64,000 bases of DNA from G965230065 sp965230065. Its GTDB lineage: Bacteria; Bacteroidota; Bacteroidia; Cytophagales; Cyclobacteriaceae. The notes below the pieces were generated by a model. The model saw nothing but the letters and a program-made list of their open reading frames with translations. It made no database searches and had not been told where the DNA came from. Position numbers and translations under genes: made by a program. Every line of letters starts with the position of its first letter. Positions within the stretch are counted from its first letter, which is position 1. The stretch spans positions 1,612,001-1,676,000 of the forward strand of contig OZ245942.1 in NCBI GenBank assembly GCA_965230065.1, given 5' to 3'. Below are positions 35,186 to 44,016 of this stretch, piece by piece.

Positions 35186-35602
35186 TCAAGGATGGGCATC
35201 CACCCATTCTTCACCATCACCAAATACTTCTTTTTTCCAGATGGGGATTCGTTGCTTCAACGTATCAATGGTGTATTTGCAGGCTTCAAACGCTTCCTGA
35301 CGGTGGGGAGTGGAAACGGCTATCACCACGGCGGCTTCACCAATTTGGAGGATGCCTTTGCGGTGGTAAATCGCCATTTTTTCCACGGGCCATTTTTCTT
35401 TTACCTCATCGGCCAGCTTTTCCATTTCCTGCATCACCATTTTGTCGTAAGCCTCATACTCCAGGCGCACTACTTCCTTCTGGCGGGTGTGCTTTCTTAC
35501 TGTGCCGATAAAAACATCAATGGCCCCGGCCTCATCGGAAGCCACGGCTTTGATGACCTCATTTACATCAATGGGCGTATCGGATAAGTTGAGTTTTATC
35601 AT
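35186..35602 (-). CDS. moaE: Molybdopterin synthase catalytic subunit
   Basis: 138 aa. MoaE joins two MoaD thiocarboxylates to precursor Z, forming molybdopterin dithiolene. Seen are DEAGAIDVFIGTVRKHTR, LEYEAYDKMVMQEM, AIYHRKGILQIGEAAVVIAVSTPHR and the KKEVFGDGEEWV end, including the active-site lysines (IWKKE). It is 63 bases downstream of moaD; that space holds a stable G+C-rich hairpin. Other Moa genes are not in the window. Confidence 0.95.
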   Translation of the reverse strand: MIKLNLSDTPIDVNEVIKAVASDEAGAIDVFIGTVRKHTRQKEVVRLEYEAYDKMVMQEMEKLADEVKEKWPVEKMAIYHRKGILQIGEAAVVIAVSTPHRQEAFEACKYTIDTLKQRIPIWKKEVFGDGEEWVDAHP

Positions 35603-35626
35603 GTGGTTGGGTTTTTCGTTCGGTTG

Positions 35627-35657
35627 CCGATCCGACCGCTCAAAGCGGTCAGATCGG
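35627..35657. repeat. G+C-rich hairpin between moaD and moaE
   Basis: CCGATCCGACCGCT (35627-35640), loop CAA, AGCGGTCAGATCGG (35644-35657): 14 positions with one mismatch. In this direction moaE lies downstream, and no T-tract follows. The stem is much richer in G+C than the surroundings. Confidence 0.7.
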
Positions 35658-35665
35658 TAAGAGGA

Positions 35666-35908
35666 TTAACCTCCACTTACCGGGGGGATCAGCGCTACTT
35701 CATCACTTTCTTTTAGTATTTGGTCTTTTTTGCTGTATTCACTGTTGACAGCCACCATCACGGCATTGAGGTCTTTCAATTCCGGATAATCGGCTTTCAA
35801 CTGATCGAGCAAGTGCTGCACACTGGCATTGTCAGGCATTTCGTATGTTATGCTTGATTGGCCAATGATGTCTTTGGTAATGCCAAATAATAATATGTTG
35901 AGTTGCAT
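35666..35908 (-). CDS. moaD: Molybdopterin synthase sulfur carrier subunit
   Basis: 80 aa ubiquitin-like protein ending in the required double glycine (LIPPVSGG), whose C-terminal thiocarboxylate gives sulfur to molybdopterin. Core segments LLFGITKDIIG and VAVNSEYSKKDQILKESDEVALI are typical. It lies only 12 bases after glgP on the same strand, so it is probably on the same mRNA as the glycogen genes, which is an unusual partnership. Confidence 0.92.
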   Translation of the reverse strand: MQLNILLFGITKDIIGQSSITYEMPDNASVQHLLDQLKADYPELKDLNAVMVAVNSEYSKKDQILKESDEVALIPPVSGG

Positions 35909-35920
35909 AGTTTTTTTAAG

Positions 35921-38506
35921 CTACAGCCATCTTACCAGGTTTAAATCTTGCTTGTGGGGCAGCATGGGGTTTTGTGCGAAAATTCTGAAACCATACTCAA
36001 ATACCCCGGCAAAAGCTGCTTTTACCTCGCATTCGTATGTTACTTCATTGGAAACGTCTTCTTCGCCTGCTGTGTTCAATATTTTTTCTTCAACTTTTTT
36101 CTTTTCCAGTTCGTGGGTAGCAACAATCTCGACTTTACCATCTTGCCGTTTGGCAAAAACCAATTCTACACCTACATCTTCCGGGTTTAGTGTTTTCAAA
36201 TCAAGGGTAATGGCAGCTTTAAATGCTTCGCCCAGCGGAAGGGGATGATTATCTGCATCGTAAACATCCTTATCTATTACTTCAATAGTATTCCACAAAC
36301 CGGATACCTTTTCTTTCCACTCTACGAGTGCCTTTGCATTCTGAAAGTTTTGCTGGGTAATTAATGCAGAGCGCTTATGAAGTTTACCATAAAACTTGTC
36401 CATATAATCGTCCATCATACGTTTCATGGTAAAGACAGGAGCAACGCGGGCTATGGTATGTTTGATGCGCTGAATCCACTTGGCAGAAATGTTTTCTTTA
36501 CCGGCATTATAGTATTCCGGAATAATCTCGTGTTCCAGCATACTGTAAATGGTTTCGGCATCCAGCTCATTCTGGAAGTCCTGGTTTTCGTATATTCTTT
36601 CTTCCGTGAGTGCCCATCCGGCTTCAGGCAGGTAACCTTCTGCCCACCAGCCGTCCAATACACTGAAATTCAGTACGCCGTTCATGGTAGCTTTCATGCC
36701 ACTGGTGCCTGAGGCTTCGAGTGGCCTGGTGGGTGTATTCAGCCATACATCTACACCTTGCACCAGTTTGGTGGCCAGTTCCATGTCATAATCTTCCAAA
36801 AAAATAATTTTTCCTAAAAATTCAGGGCGACTGGAGATTTCATTAATCCGTTTGATGATGGCCTGCCCGCCCTTGTCTGCCGGGTGCGCTTTGCCTGCAA
36901 ACAAAAACTGAACAGGATATTTTGGGTTATTTACAATTTTAGCCAGCCTTTCTTCATCAGTAAAAAGCAGTTGTGCCCGCTTGTAGGTAGCAAACCTACG
37001 GGCAAAGCCAAACATAAGGCTATTTCCGTTCAGTGCATTCAGCGTTTCAATGATTCTTTTTGGGTTTTCGTGCCGTACCCGCATGTTTAGTTCCAGGCGG
37101 TCTTTCACCATTTGTATCAGTGCCTCTTTTTGTTCCAGGCGAATTTTCCTGATGTCATCATCGGGCACTTCATGTATCTTTTCCCATTGCTTCGCATCAG
37201 ACTGGTGGTTGAGAAAATCTTCGCCAAATGTGTTTTTGTACAATTGCTGCCAGGCTTTGGATGTCCATGTATAATAATGAACGCTGTTGGTTACATAGCC
37301 TATGTGCAATTCATTGGCCTCATAACCCGGATAAAGCGGTTTGAACATTTCCCTGGAGACAGAACCGTGTAAGCGGCTCACACCATTTACTTCCTGAGAA
37401 AGATGGCAGGCCAGGTGGCTCATTGAAAAGACCTCTTCTTTGTTGTCGGGGTCAATACGACCCAGTCCCATAAATTTTTCCCAGGAAAGGCTGAGGTTGC
37501 TTGCTACTTCTGACATATACGGCCAGAGCATATCTTCATGAAAGGTATCGTGCCCGGCAGGCACAGGCGTGTGGGTAGTAAACAGTGAAGTTGAGCGCAC
37601 CACTTCTACAGCTTGCGGATAAGAAAGTTCTTTTTCTTGAATGAGCCTTCTGAGCCGCTCTAAGCTGATAAACGCAGCGTGTCCCTCATTAAGATGATAA
37701 ACTTCTGGTGTAAAGCCCACTGCTTCCAGCATACGGATGCCTCCAATGCCCAGTAATATCTCTTGTTTTAACCTGTTTTCCTGGTCGCCCCCATACAACT
37801 GATGTGTAATAGAGCGGTCGTGTTCATTATTTTCGTCAATATCCGTATCAAGCAGATACAAAGGAATGCGGCCTACACTGGCTTTCCATACTTTGGCGAA
37901 AAGCGTTCTTTGGGGCAAATCTATAGATATTTTTATCCATTGACCGCCCGCGTCTTTTACAGGTTCTACGGGGAGGTGTGTAAACCTTTGTGCATCATGA
38001 TGTGCGATTTGGTCACCGTGCAGGGAAAGCTCCTGGCGAAAGTATCCATACCGGTACAGCAAGCCAATACCCACCATAGAAACGTTAGAGTCGCTGGCTT
38101 CTTTGAGGAAATCGCCGGCCAATACACCCAGGCCTCCTGAATATAATTTCAGGGAAGAATGTAAGCCATACTCCATGCAAAAATAGGCGATTTTGGGTGA
38201 AGATGCCTGCGGGGTTGTGGCAATATACTTTTCAAAACCACCAGATACTTCTTTTAAACTTTTCAAAAAATCAGCATCCTTGAGCAAGGCTTCATATCGC
38301 TGGTAATCTGTGGCGTCGAGCAGGGCAATGGGGTTGTGTCCTACTTTTTCCCAAAGAGCCGGGTCAACATGACGGAATAACGCTTTGGCATCATGATTCC
38401 ATGACCACCATAAGTTTCTGGAAATTCTTTCAAGTGCAGCCAACTCCCTGGGCACTTTTGATTGTATAAATATTCTTTTCCAATTGGGGGAATGAAAGTC
38501 ATTCAT
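35921..38506 (-). CDS. glgP: Alpha-glucan (glycogen) phosphorylase, short form
   Basis: 861 aa. PLP-dependent phosphorolysis of alpha-1,4-glucans to glucose 1-phosphate. PLP lysine near 603 in EASGTSGMKATMNGVLNF; AYFCMEYGLHSSLKLYSGGLG and the VYHLNEGHAAFISLERLR, TTHTPVPAGHD blocks are those of the bacterial/archaeal phosphorylase (GT35, DUF3417 N-terminal type) rather than E. coli MalP. About 100 extra residues at the C-terminus (from about 745, WNTIEVIDKDVYDADNHPL) form an additional domain. It is the fourth gene of the glycogen run, with the GH57 gene 110 bases upstream. Confidence 0.95.
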   Translation of the reverse strand: MNDFHSPNWKRIFIQSKVPRELAALERISRNLWWSWNHDAKALFRHVDPALWEKVGHNPIALLDATDYQRYEALLKDADFLKSLKEVSGGFEKYIATTPQASSPKIAYFCMEYGLHSSLKLYSGGLGVLAGDFLKEASDSNVSMVGIGLLYRYGYFRQELSLHGDQIAHHDAQRFTHLPVEPVKDAGGQWIKISIDLPQRTLFAKVWKASVGRIPLYLLDTDIDENNEHDRSITHQLYGGDQENRLKQEILLGIGGIRMLEAVGFTPEVYHLNEGHAAFISLERLRRLIQEKELSYPQAVEVVRSTSLFTTHTPVPAGHDTFHEDMLWPYMSEVASNLSLSWEKFMGLGRIDPDNKEEVFSMSHLACHLSQEVNGVSRLHGSVSREMFKPLYPGYEANELHIGYVTNSVHYYTWTSKAWQQLYKNTFGEDFLNHQSDAKQWEKIHEVPDDDIRKIRLEQKEALIQMVKDRLELNMRVRHENPKRIIETLNALNGNSLMFGFARRFATYKRAQLLFTDEERLAKIVNNPKYPVQFLFAGKAHPADKGGQAIIKRINEISSRPEFLGKIIFLEDYDMELATKLVQGVDVWLNTPTRPLEASGTSGMKATMNGVLNFSVLDGWWAEGYLPEAGWALTEERIYENQDFQNELDAETIYSMLEHEIIPEYYNAGKENISAKWIQRIKHTIARVAPVFTMKRMMDDYMDKFYGKLHKRSALITQQNFQNAKALVEWKEKVSGLWNTIEVIDKDVYDADNHPLPLGEAFKAAITLDLKTLNPEDVGVELVFAKRQDGKVEIVATHELEKKKVEEKILNTAGEEDVSNEVTYECEVKAAFAGVFEYGFRIFAQNPMLPHKQDLNLVRWL

Positions 38507-38616
38507 GAATCAATTCTTCTTTTATAGTCAAAAAATGATAGTCTAAATAAAACGGAGCAATTTTAGTCAAAGGTATATGTTTCGGCGTGAATGTAGTAAG
38601 GCATTTCTTACTGATG

Positions 38617-39873
38617 TTATTTTTTTTTCTTTTTCGTAGAAATTTGTTTGCGAGTGCGGCTCTTTTTTTTCATATCTTTTGTTTGCTGATACGCCTCATC
38701 TACCAAAATGGTAAAATCTGCCAGTACATTCATATAATTAATAAATGCATCATAAGGTGTATTATACGGATTAAAATACCGGTGTACATCGCCATCTGAA
38801 AAAAACTTGGTACACATATAATAAAAATGATCGCTGGTTTGCAAATATCTCCAGGTTTTTAACAGTTTCTCATCTTTGCAAGCATGCACTTTTTTTCCCA
38901 GTTCGTATAGTTTCTCAAAAGCGTCATCCTGCAAATCGTTGCCCAGCCAGGCCGTCAGATCGCGCTCTTCATCAGCCCAGGAAATAGGGTAAGCCACATC
39001 AATAGGCCCTACCGGATTGAATTGAGTAACAGCTTCTTTGGGAGTAACAAATGAATATTTTTTTTGTTTGAGTATGTGCCCGGGCAACGCTTTCAAAAAC
39101 TCAAAAATGCCGGTTTCTTCCCATTGGTGCTCGCCAAAAGTTTCATAATCCATAAACAAATTAACAAGCTCTTCCTCTTCAGGTATGGCATCGAGCCATT
39201 CTACAAATTTTTCGGGCGTGAGGGGCCACTCCGGCCAGTTGCGGTTTGAGAACCGGAAGGCAATGTCATCGCTCAGCACAAAATTTCTCAAAAGAATCTT
39301 CAGTTTAGGGTTTTCCGCACTTTGATAGAGGTAGTTTGGGCTTTTCCATCCCAAAATATGCTTGGCACCTTCTGTAAGCATTCCCTTGAAGCCCATCTTA
39401 CCTACCATGGCACCAATTTCATCGGAATAGATAAGCTCGGTATTTCTGAAAATACGGGGTTTTTGCCCAAAAAAATCTTCTATCAGGGAAGTATGGAGCT
39501 TTACTTGTTGTTTAAATTCTTTTTTACTTTTTAATGCGCTGAGACTGTGGGCGTATGTTTCACCCAAAAATTCCACACACCCAGTTTTTGCCAGCTTCTG
39601 GAAGCTTTTGAGTACTTCTGGTTCGTACATCCTGAACTGCTCCAGGGCCGTGCCCGATATTGAAAAGCTGACTTTGAACTTTCCCTTATGTTTTTTTATC
39701 AGCTTATAAATGAGTTCGTTGGCAGGAAGATAACATTTGGTGGCTACTTTGTGCATCACACTGCGGTTGAGGTAATCGTCGAAATAGTGATGCTCTTTGC
39801 CAATATCGAAAAACCGGAATGTACGTACGCGAAAAGGTTGGTGTACCTGGAAATACAAACAAATGTTTTTCAT
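38617..39873 (-). CDS. GH57 alpha-amylase family protein
   Basis: 418 aa from the ATG at 39871-39873, which overlaps the GT4 stop by four bases (ATGA). GH57 barrel: MKNICLYFQVHQPFR with the conserved histidine, SFSISGTALEQF, the nucleophile E146 in FRNTELIYSDE and acid D242 in LFMDYETFGEHQ. GH57 enzymes act on alpha-glucans as amylase, 4-alpha-glucanotransferase or branching enzyme; which one cannot be settled from motifs alone. The C-terminus is a basic tail of lysines (KKKSRTRKQ and on). No signal peptide, so cytoplasmic, as fits glycogen metabolism. Confidence 0.92.
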   Translation of the reverse strand: MKNICLYFQVHQPFRVRTFRFFDIGKEHHYFDDYLNRSVMHKVATKCYLPANELIYKLIKKHKGKFKVSFSISGTALEQFRMYEPEVLKSFQKLAKTGCVEFLGETYAHSLSALKSKKEFKQQVKLHTSLIEDFFGQKPRIFRNTELIYSDEIGAMVGKMGFKGMLTEGAKHILGWKSPNYLYQSAENPKLKILLRNFVLSDDIAFRFSNRNWPEWPLTPEKFVEWLDAIPEEEELVNLFMDYETFGEHQWEETGIFEFLKALPGHILKQKKYSFVTPKEAVTQFNPVGPIDVAYPISWADEERDLTAWLGNDLQDDAFEKLYELGKKVHACKDEKLLKTWRYLQTSDHFYYMCTKFFSDGDVHRYFNPYNTPYDAFINYMNVLADFTILVDEAYQQTKDMKKKSRTRKQISTKKKKK

Positions 39874-41195
39874 GAGGTTTGGGGCGTTATTTCCTGGTAA
39901 ATCTGGTTTACTTTCGTGGCCACACTTTCCCATTTCAGGTTGTCTACTTCTAGCTTTCCAAATTTGCTAAAAGTTTTGGACAATGCCTGATAATGGAGCA
40001 ATCCGTAAATGGCATCGGCCAGTCCGTTGATGTCCCAAAAGTCAATTTTCAATGCGTGTTGCAATACTTCAGCTACGCCCGACTGCCTGGATACAATTAC
40101 CGGAACATTGGAGCGCATGGCCTCCAGGGGTGAAATACCAAAAGGTTCAGAAACGGAAGGCATTACGTAAATATCACTCAGGGCAAACATTTGTTCTACT
40201 TCTTTTCCTTTCAAAAAACCTGTGAAGTGAAAATGGGAAGATATGCGTAACTCAGCCACCCGCTTCACCATTTTGTGGAGCAAATCGCCACTGCCTGCCA
40301 TTACAAACCGTACGTTTTTTTCTTTTTGCAGTACTTTGTGGGCAGCTTCCACAAAATATTCCGGGCCTTTTTGGTAAGTTACCCTTCCTAAGTACGTCAC
40401 TATTTTTTCTTTCAGGTGCCGCTTGGGTATTTCTTCTTCTTTACTTTCCAGGGGAAGTACGGCATTGTGTACGGTTAGTACTTTTTCAGGGGCTATTTTG
40501 TACTTGTCAATAATGATATTGCGGGTAAGGTGGCTAACGGCAATTACTTTGCTGGCAGCTTGCATCCCGCTTTGCTCCAGTTCAAAAACAGGCTGGTTAA
40601 TTTCTTTGCCCGAACGGTCAAATTCGGTAGCATGCACGTGCGCCACCAAAGGTTTTTTGCTCACTTTTTGTGCTGCAATGGCCGCCGGAAAAGTGAGCCA
40701 GTCGTGGGCATGGATTACATCAAACTGATAGATGGTAGCCAATTTTGCAGCTACCAGTGCATACCGGGAAACTTCTTCCAGCAAGTTATGCCCATACGTA
40801 CCCGAAAATTCAAATTTCTCTGCAAAAATCCGAGACTCAAAAGTTGTCTTTTCCTCAACATTTTGTCCGGTCAGTTGGCCGTAAGCTTCTGGTGAAATGT
40901 ATGGAAGGAGGTTTACGCCCACTTCCAAATAAGTGAGGTTTTGCCAGATGTCCTGATACCTGGCATTGTTCAGGTCAATGACCACATCGCTGGCATCTAC
41001 CATCTGGGTAATGGGCACATCTCCGGGCGACTGTGCAGAGAGCATACGCCCTTTTTCATCCCGGGCCACTTTGGGCACAACAAAAATTACTTCGATGCCT
41101 TCACGCAACAAACCTTGCGTGAGGCCAAAAGATGCTGTACCCAAACCGCCTGAAATGTGTGGAGGAAATTCCCATCCAAACATCAAGACTTTCAT
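39870..41195 (-). CDS. GT4 family glycogen synthase-like glycosyltransferase
   Basis: 441 aa, GT-B fold. N-terminal MFGWEFPPHISGGLGTASFGL holds the KxGGL-like nucleotide-sugar loop (here SGGLG); FDVIHAHDWLTFPAA, VTYLGRVTYQKGPEYFVEAA, and the C-terminal SEPFGISPLEAMRSNVPVI with its EX7E glutamates follow. It fits the GT4 branch that replaces GT5 glycogen synthase in Bacteroidota glycogen clusters. It lies between the debranching enzyme and GH57 genes, overlapping the latter by four bases. Donor (ADP- or UDP-glucose) not predictable. Confidence 0.92.
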   Translation of the reverse strand: MKVLMFGWEFPPHISGGLGTASFGLTQGLLREGIEVIFVVPKVARDEKGRMLSAQSPGDVPITQMVDASDVVIDLNNARYQDIWQNLTYLEVGVNLLPYISPEAYGQLTGQNVEEKTTFESRIFAEKFEFSGTYGHNLLEEVSRYALVAAKLATIYQFDVIHAHDWLTFPAAIAAQKVSKKPLVAHVHATEFDRSGKEINQPVFELEQSGMQAASKVIAVSHLTRNIIIDKYKIAPEKVLTVHNAVLPLESKEEEIPKRHLKEKIVTYLGRVTYQKGPEYFVEAAHKVLQKEKNVRFVMAGSGDLLHKMVKRVAELRISSHFHFTGFLKGKEVEQMFALSDIYVMPSVSEPFGISPLEAMRSNVPVIVSRQSGVAEVLQHALKIDFWDINGLADAIYGLLHYQALSKTFSKFGKLEVDNLKWESVATKVNQIYQEITPQTS

Positions 41196-41234
41196 ATGGG
41201 TGATAGGTTGTAGTTGTACCCGTGCCTGTCATAT

Positions 41235-43226
41235 TCAGACACTGGCAGGCTGCGTGGCAAGGTCATACTCATGGATGAGCTTGCCCATTCTTATAATTTC
41301 TGCTACGTTCCACGCTTGCGAAATAGCCCCTCCCGGCTTATGGGGCGGGTCTCCGTCATACACTTCCGAAATAGTGCTGATGCCACGTTCTGTCAATACT
41401 TCTTCAAACCCCAGATACAGGGAATTTAAAAATGGAAGCGCGTCGCGTCCGTGCTGGTTTATGTATGCCTCTGCAAAATGTCCTGTTAGCCAGGGCCATA
41501 CGCTACCCTGATGATAGGCGGCGTTTCTTTCAGCAAAATTACCCTGAAAAGTACCTTTATATTGATCATTCTTAGGCGAGAGGCTGCGTAACCCACGTGG
41601 CGTAAGCAATTCTTGCTGTACCGTTTCCAAAACAGATTCTTTGATAGCATCTTCTTGGATAGGACTATATGGCAATGAAAGTGCAAATATCTGATTAGGG
41701 CGCACTGACCAATCTTCCTTTCCTTCGAATACATAATCGGCCAGATAACCTTTCTTTTCATCCCAAAATGTATCCACAAAAGCCTTCGCTATTTTTTCGG
41801 GCATGTGTTTCCATGCTTTGATAAAACGCTTTCCATCGGCAGAACGGGGGCCGGCTACTTCCAGGGCATAACATATAGCATTATACCAAAGGGCGTTTAC
41901 CTCAACGGCCAGGCCCGGGCGGGGTGTTACAGGTTTTCCATCCAGGGTAGCATCCATCCAGGTAAGGGCATGGTCGGGAGAACCACCATACAAAAGGCCA
42001 TCTTCCTGCATTTTAATGTTAAAGTCTGTACCTTTTCGGTAAGCTTCCAGTATAGATATGATTACTTTACCATATTTTTTCCATATAACAGTTTTATCTC
42101 CAATTTGCTGGTGATATTTCTGCAAGGCCCAAAAAAACCACAATTGCGCATCGATAGAGTCGTACCGTACCTGGGCTCCGGCAGTTTCCCAGTATGAGAA
42201 AAACACACCCTGCCGGTCTTTAATCATGGTTTCAAGTACTGCCCTGAAACTTTTGATATCCCCGGTAGCTGCTGCTATGCCGGGCAGGGCAATAAAAGTA
42301 TCCCGTCCCCCTTTTCCACTCCAGTGATAGCTCACTACTACATCGGTACGGTCTTGTTTTCTATTAGGGCCATAGGTTTTCAGTATAAACTGACGGGCAG
42401 CTTCTTTCAGGCAGTTCTCATAAGAGTTTCTGGAGGTTCTGCGCCTGGTTTGTGTATTGAACAACCGGAGCAAATTAGCTGTTTTGGTTTCTTCCATCCC
42501 TCCGGTAAAAATGATACTTTCTTTTCTTTTGAGTTCTACTTCAAAATACCCTGGTGAATATAAATCTTCCTGGTAATCATCCCCTCTTTCCTGTTCTACC
42601 GGATATTCAACATTGTAATACCAGTCAGGAGCAGCAATAAAGTTTGTTTCCTTAGACAGTTGCATGAACAAATCAGCATATTCTTCATACATACGCAGCT
42701 TGATGCCCTGGTGTATTTCATCAATATTTTCCAAAACCGATTCATTGGCTTTATTTAGGGAGTTTACTTCCCGAAATGCAAGAAATGGCGTTAGCCTGAG
42801 CGTAATGGGAGAGAGGGCTTCTTCTAAAGTGTATCGTACCAAAGTGCGGCTTTCGTGTTCTACCAACAGCTTTTCCTTGGTAAGCAGCACACCTCCTACA
42901 CGATAGGTAAGTTTGGGGATGGGGTCGGATACATAATCTTCCAGGTACTTATGTCCTTTGGGGTGGTATTTCTCCGGAAATTTATGAATACCCAGGTTGA
43001 ATACCTTATCATCTTGCACAATGGTAGCATCCAGGCTTGATATCAGCACATGCAAACCCGATAAGTTAGGCTGAGGGGCCACCAATAACCCGTGGTGTTT
43101 TCTGGTATTACAATCTAAAATGGTATTAGACGCATAAGCCCCCGATTTATTAGAGCGAACGACTTCTTTGTCCAGTGAGTAAGCGAGGTTTACCAGTTGG
43201 GTTTTATCAAACTTTATGTAACTCAT
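41235..43226 (-). CDS. Glycogen debranching enzyme (GDE, GH133 type)
   Basis: 663 aa, archaeal-type debranching enzyme with an N-terminal GDE_N domain (about 15-230, GAYASNTILDCNTRKHHGLLVAP) and a C-terminal (alpha/alpha)6 amylo-1,6-glucosidase domain (about 290-650). Diagnostic blocks are SYHWSGKGGRDTFIALPGI, DGLLYGGSPDHALTWMDA, with acid residues, and the AAYHQGSVWPWLTGHFAEAY end. It hydrolyses alpha-1,6 branches. It is first in the run toward GT4, GH57 and GlgP, so the four proteins should build and degrade storage glycogen together. A TAATTTTG -7-like element lies about 124 bases upstream. Confidence 0.94.
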   Translation of the reverse strand: MSYIKFDKTQLVNLAYSLDKEVVRSNKSGAYASNTILDCNTRKHHGLLVAPQPNLSGLHVLISSLDATIVQDDKVFNLGIHKFPEKYHPKGHKYLEDYVSDPIPKLTYRVGGVLLTKEKLLVEHESRTLVRYTLEEALSPITLRLTPFLAFREVNSLNKANESVLENIDEIHQGIKLRMYEEYADLFMQLSKETNFIAAPDWYYNVEYPVEQERGDDYQEDLYSPGYFEVELKRKESIIFTGGMEETKTANLLRLFNTQTRRRTSRNSYENCLKEAARQFILKTYGPNRKQDRTDVVVSYHWSGKGGRDTFIALPGIAAATGDIKSFRAVLETMIKDRQGVFFSYWETAGAQVRYDSIDAQLWFFWALQKYHQQIGDKTVIWKKYGKVIISILEAYRKGTDFNIKMQEDGLLYGGSPDHALTWMDATLDGKPVTPRPGLAVEVNALWYNAICYALEVAGPRSADGKRFIKAWKHMPEKIAKAFVDTFWDEKKGYLADYVFEGKEDWSVRPNQIFALSLPYSPIQEDAIKESVLETVQQELLTPRGLRSLSPKNDQYKGTFQGNFAERNAAYHQGSVWPWLTGHFAEAYINQHGRDALPFLNSLYLGFEEVLTERGISTISEVYDGDPPHKPGGAISQAWNVAEIIRMGKLIHEYDLATQPASV

Positions 43227-43433
43227 TTTATCAAAATTTGAAGCTGAAATCCACGAAATACCTAAAACAGGAAAAGTATCTCAAAAACAGCAGGGATTTC
43301 AGGTTATAAACTTTTATTATAATTAATAGTCAAATACCTTATTTGATAACAAAATTACAGTATTTAACGGTATTTATTTTATTAGTTTTCAAAAAAATGC
43401 CAAATTTTCTTAAAGTCAACTAATATAAATAAA

Positions 43434-43464
43434 AAAGCATCTGCCCTTGGGGAGCAGATGCTTT
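43434..43464 (-). terminator. Intrinsic terminator downstream of the 31-aa frame
   Basis: AAAGCATCTGC (43434-43444) and GCAGATGCTTT (43454-43464) form a perfect 11-bp stem with a 9-base loop; on the minus strand a run of T follows. It sits 22 bases past the stop of the small frame at 43487. Confidence 0.9.
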
Positions 43465-43486
43465 CCTAAATGTATGTAAAAAGGTA

Positions 43487-43582
43487 TTACAACAGGCAAA
43501 TGACTGCCCAAACCGCCAATACCAAAGTAATTTTTACTGCCAGAAAAAACCGTTTCCTGAAATCCATATCTGTTGAGAACAT
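43487..43582 (-). CDS. Possible 31-aa single-pass membrane protein
   Basis: ATG at 43580-43582 to TAA at 43487-43489. The product starts MFSTDMDFRKRFF and continues into a hydrophobic helix (LAVKITLVLAVWAVICLL) that ends the protein, so it looks like a tiny bitopic membrane protein with a basic flank on the inner side. A second ATG at codon 6 could be the start. It is followed directly by a strong intrinsic terminator. No clear promoter or ribosome site was seen. Not a known family; alternatively the whole unit is a small non-coding RNA. Confidence 0.5.
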   Translation of the reverse strand: MFSTDMDFRKRFFLAVKITLVLAVWAVICLL

Positions 43583-43694
43583 ATCTAACAAAAGTTTAAT
43601 GAATAATGAATACTACAGAAATTCGTAACAAAGCAAATATCTAGTTACGATGAATTTTTTTAAAGGTTGTACCTTTATCAATAGCTCAAAAAAA

Positions 43695-43720
43695 ATCAGG
43701 CCGGGATTTCCCAGCCTGAT
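43695..43720 (-). terminator. Intrinsic terminator downstream of the 22-aa frame
   Basis: ATCAGGCCGGG (43695-43705), loop ATTT, CCCAGCCTGAT (43710-43720): 11 positions with one mismatch; eight T residues follow on the minus strand (A run at 43688-43695). Confidence 0.88.
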
Positions 43721-43735
43721 GCTTAGCTATGTGTG

Positions 43736-43804
43736 TTATTGGATAATGTACTGTAGGGTATAGTTCAATTCGGATACCAACCTGGCAGAAGGTTGTAAAA
43801 CCAT
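43736..43804 (-). CDS. Possible 22-aa small protein
   Basis: ATG at 43802-43804, TAA at 43736-43738, encoding MVLQPSARLVSELNYTLQYI plus two residues. It lies 16 bases before a strong terminator. No family, no signal or membrane segment, and no good ribosome site (AAG five bases upstream). A terminated small RNA with a chance frame is an equal alternative. Confidence 0.3.
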   Translation of the reverse strand: MVLQPSARLVSELNYTLQYIIQ

Positions 43805-44016
43805 CTTAAAAAATAAAATAGCCTAGAAGTTTTTATAAATTAACATATTGAAAATCAGAGCATTACAGCATGTTTTATTTCCTTAAAAAAAATCGGCACT
43901 GAAAATCAGTATAGCTGTAAAACGTATAATTTTATCCACATTCGGGAAGAAATTCCCAGGTTGGGAGAATACAGTAAGCAGCAGCAGTGCCTGACTGCTA
44001 TTGCCTACTGCCAACT

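Larger units (their letters stand above)
43227..44016. other. 790-base gap with two possible small genes and two terminators
   Basis: No standard-length gene. The minus strand shows two separate units, each a very short open frame followed by a stem-loop with a T-tract: 43736-43804 with terminator 43695-43720, and 43487-43582 with terminator 43434-43464. The rest is A+T-rich. Since each terminator is on the minus strand and lies behind only a tiny frame, short transcripts from this gap are likely. Confidence 0.6.
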
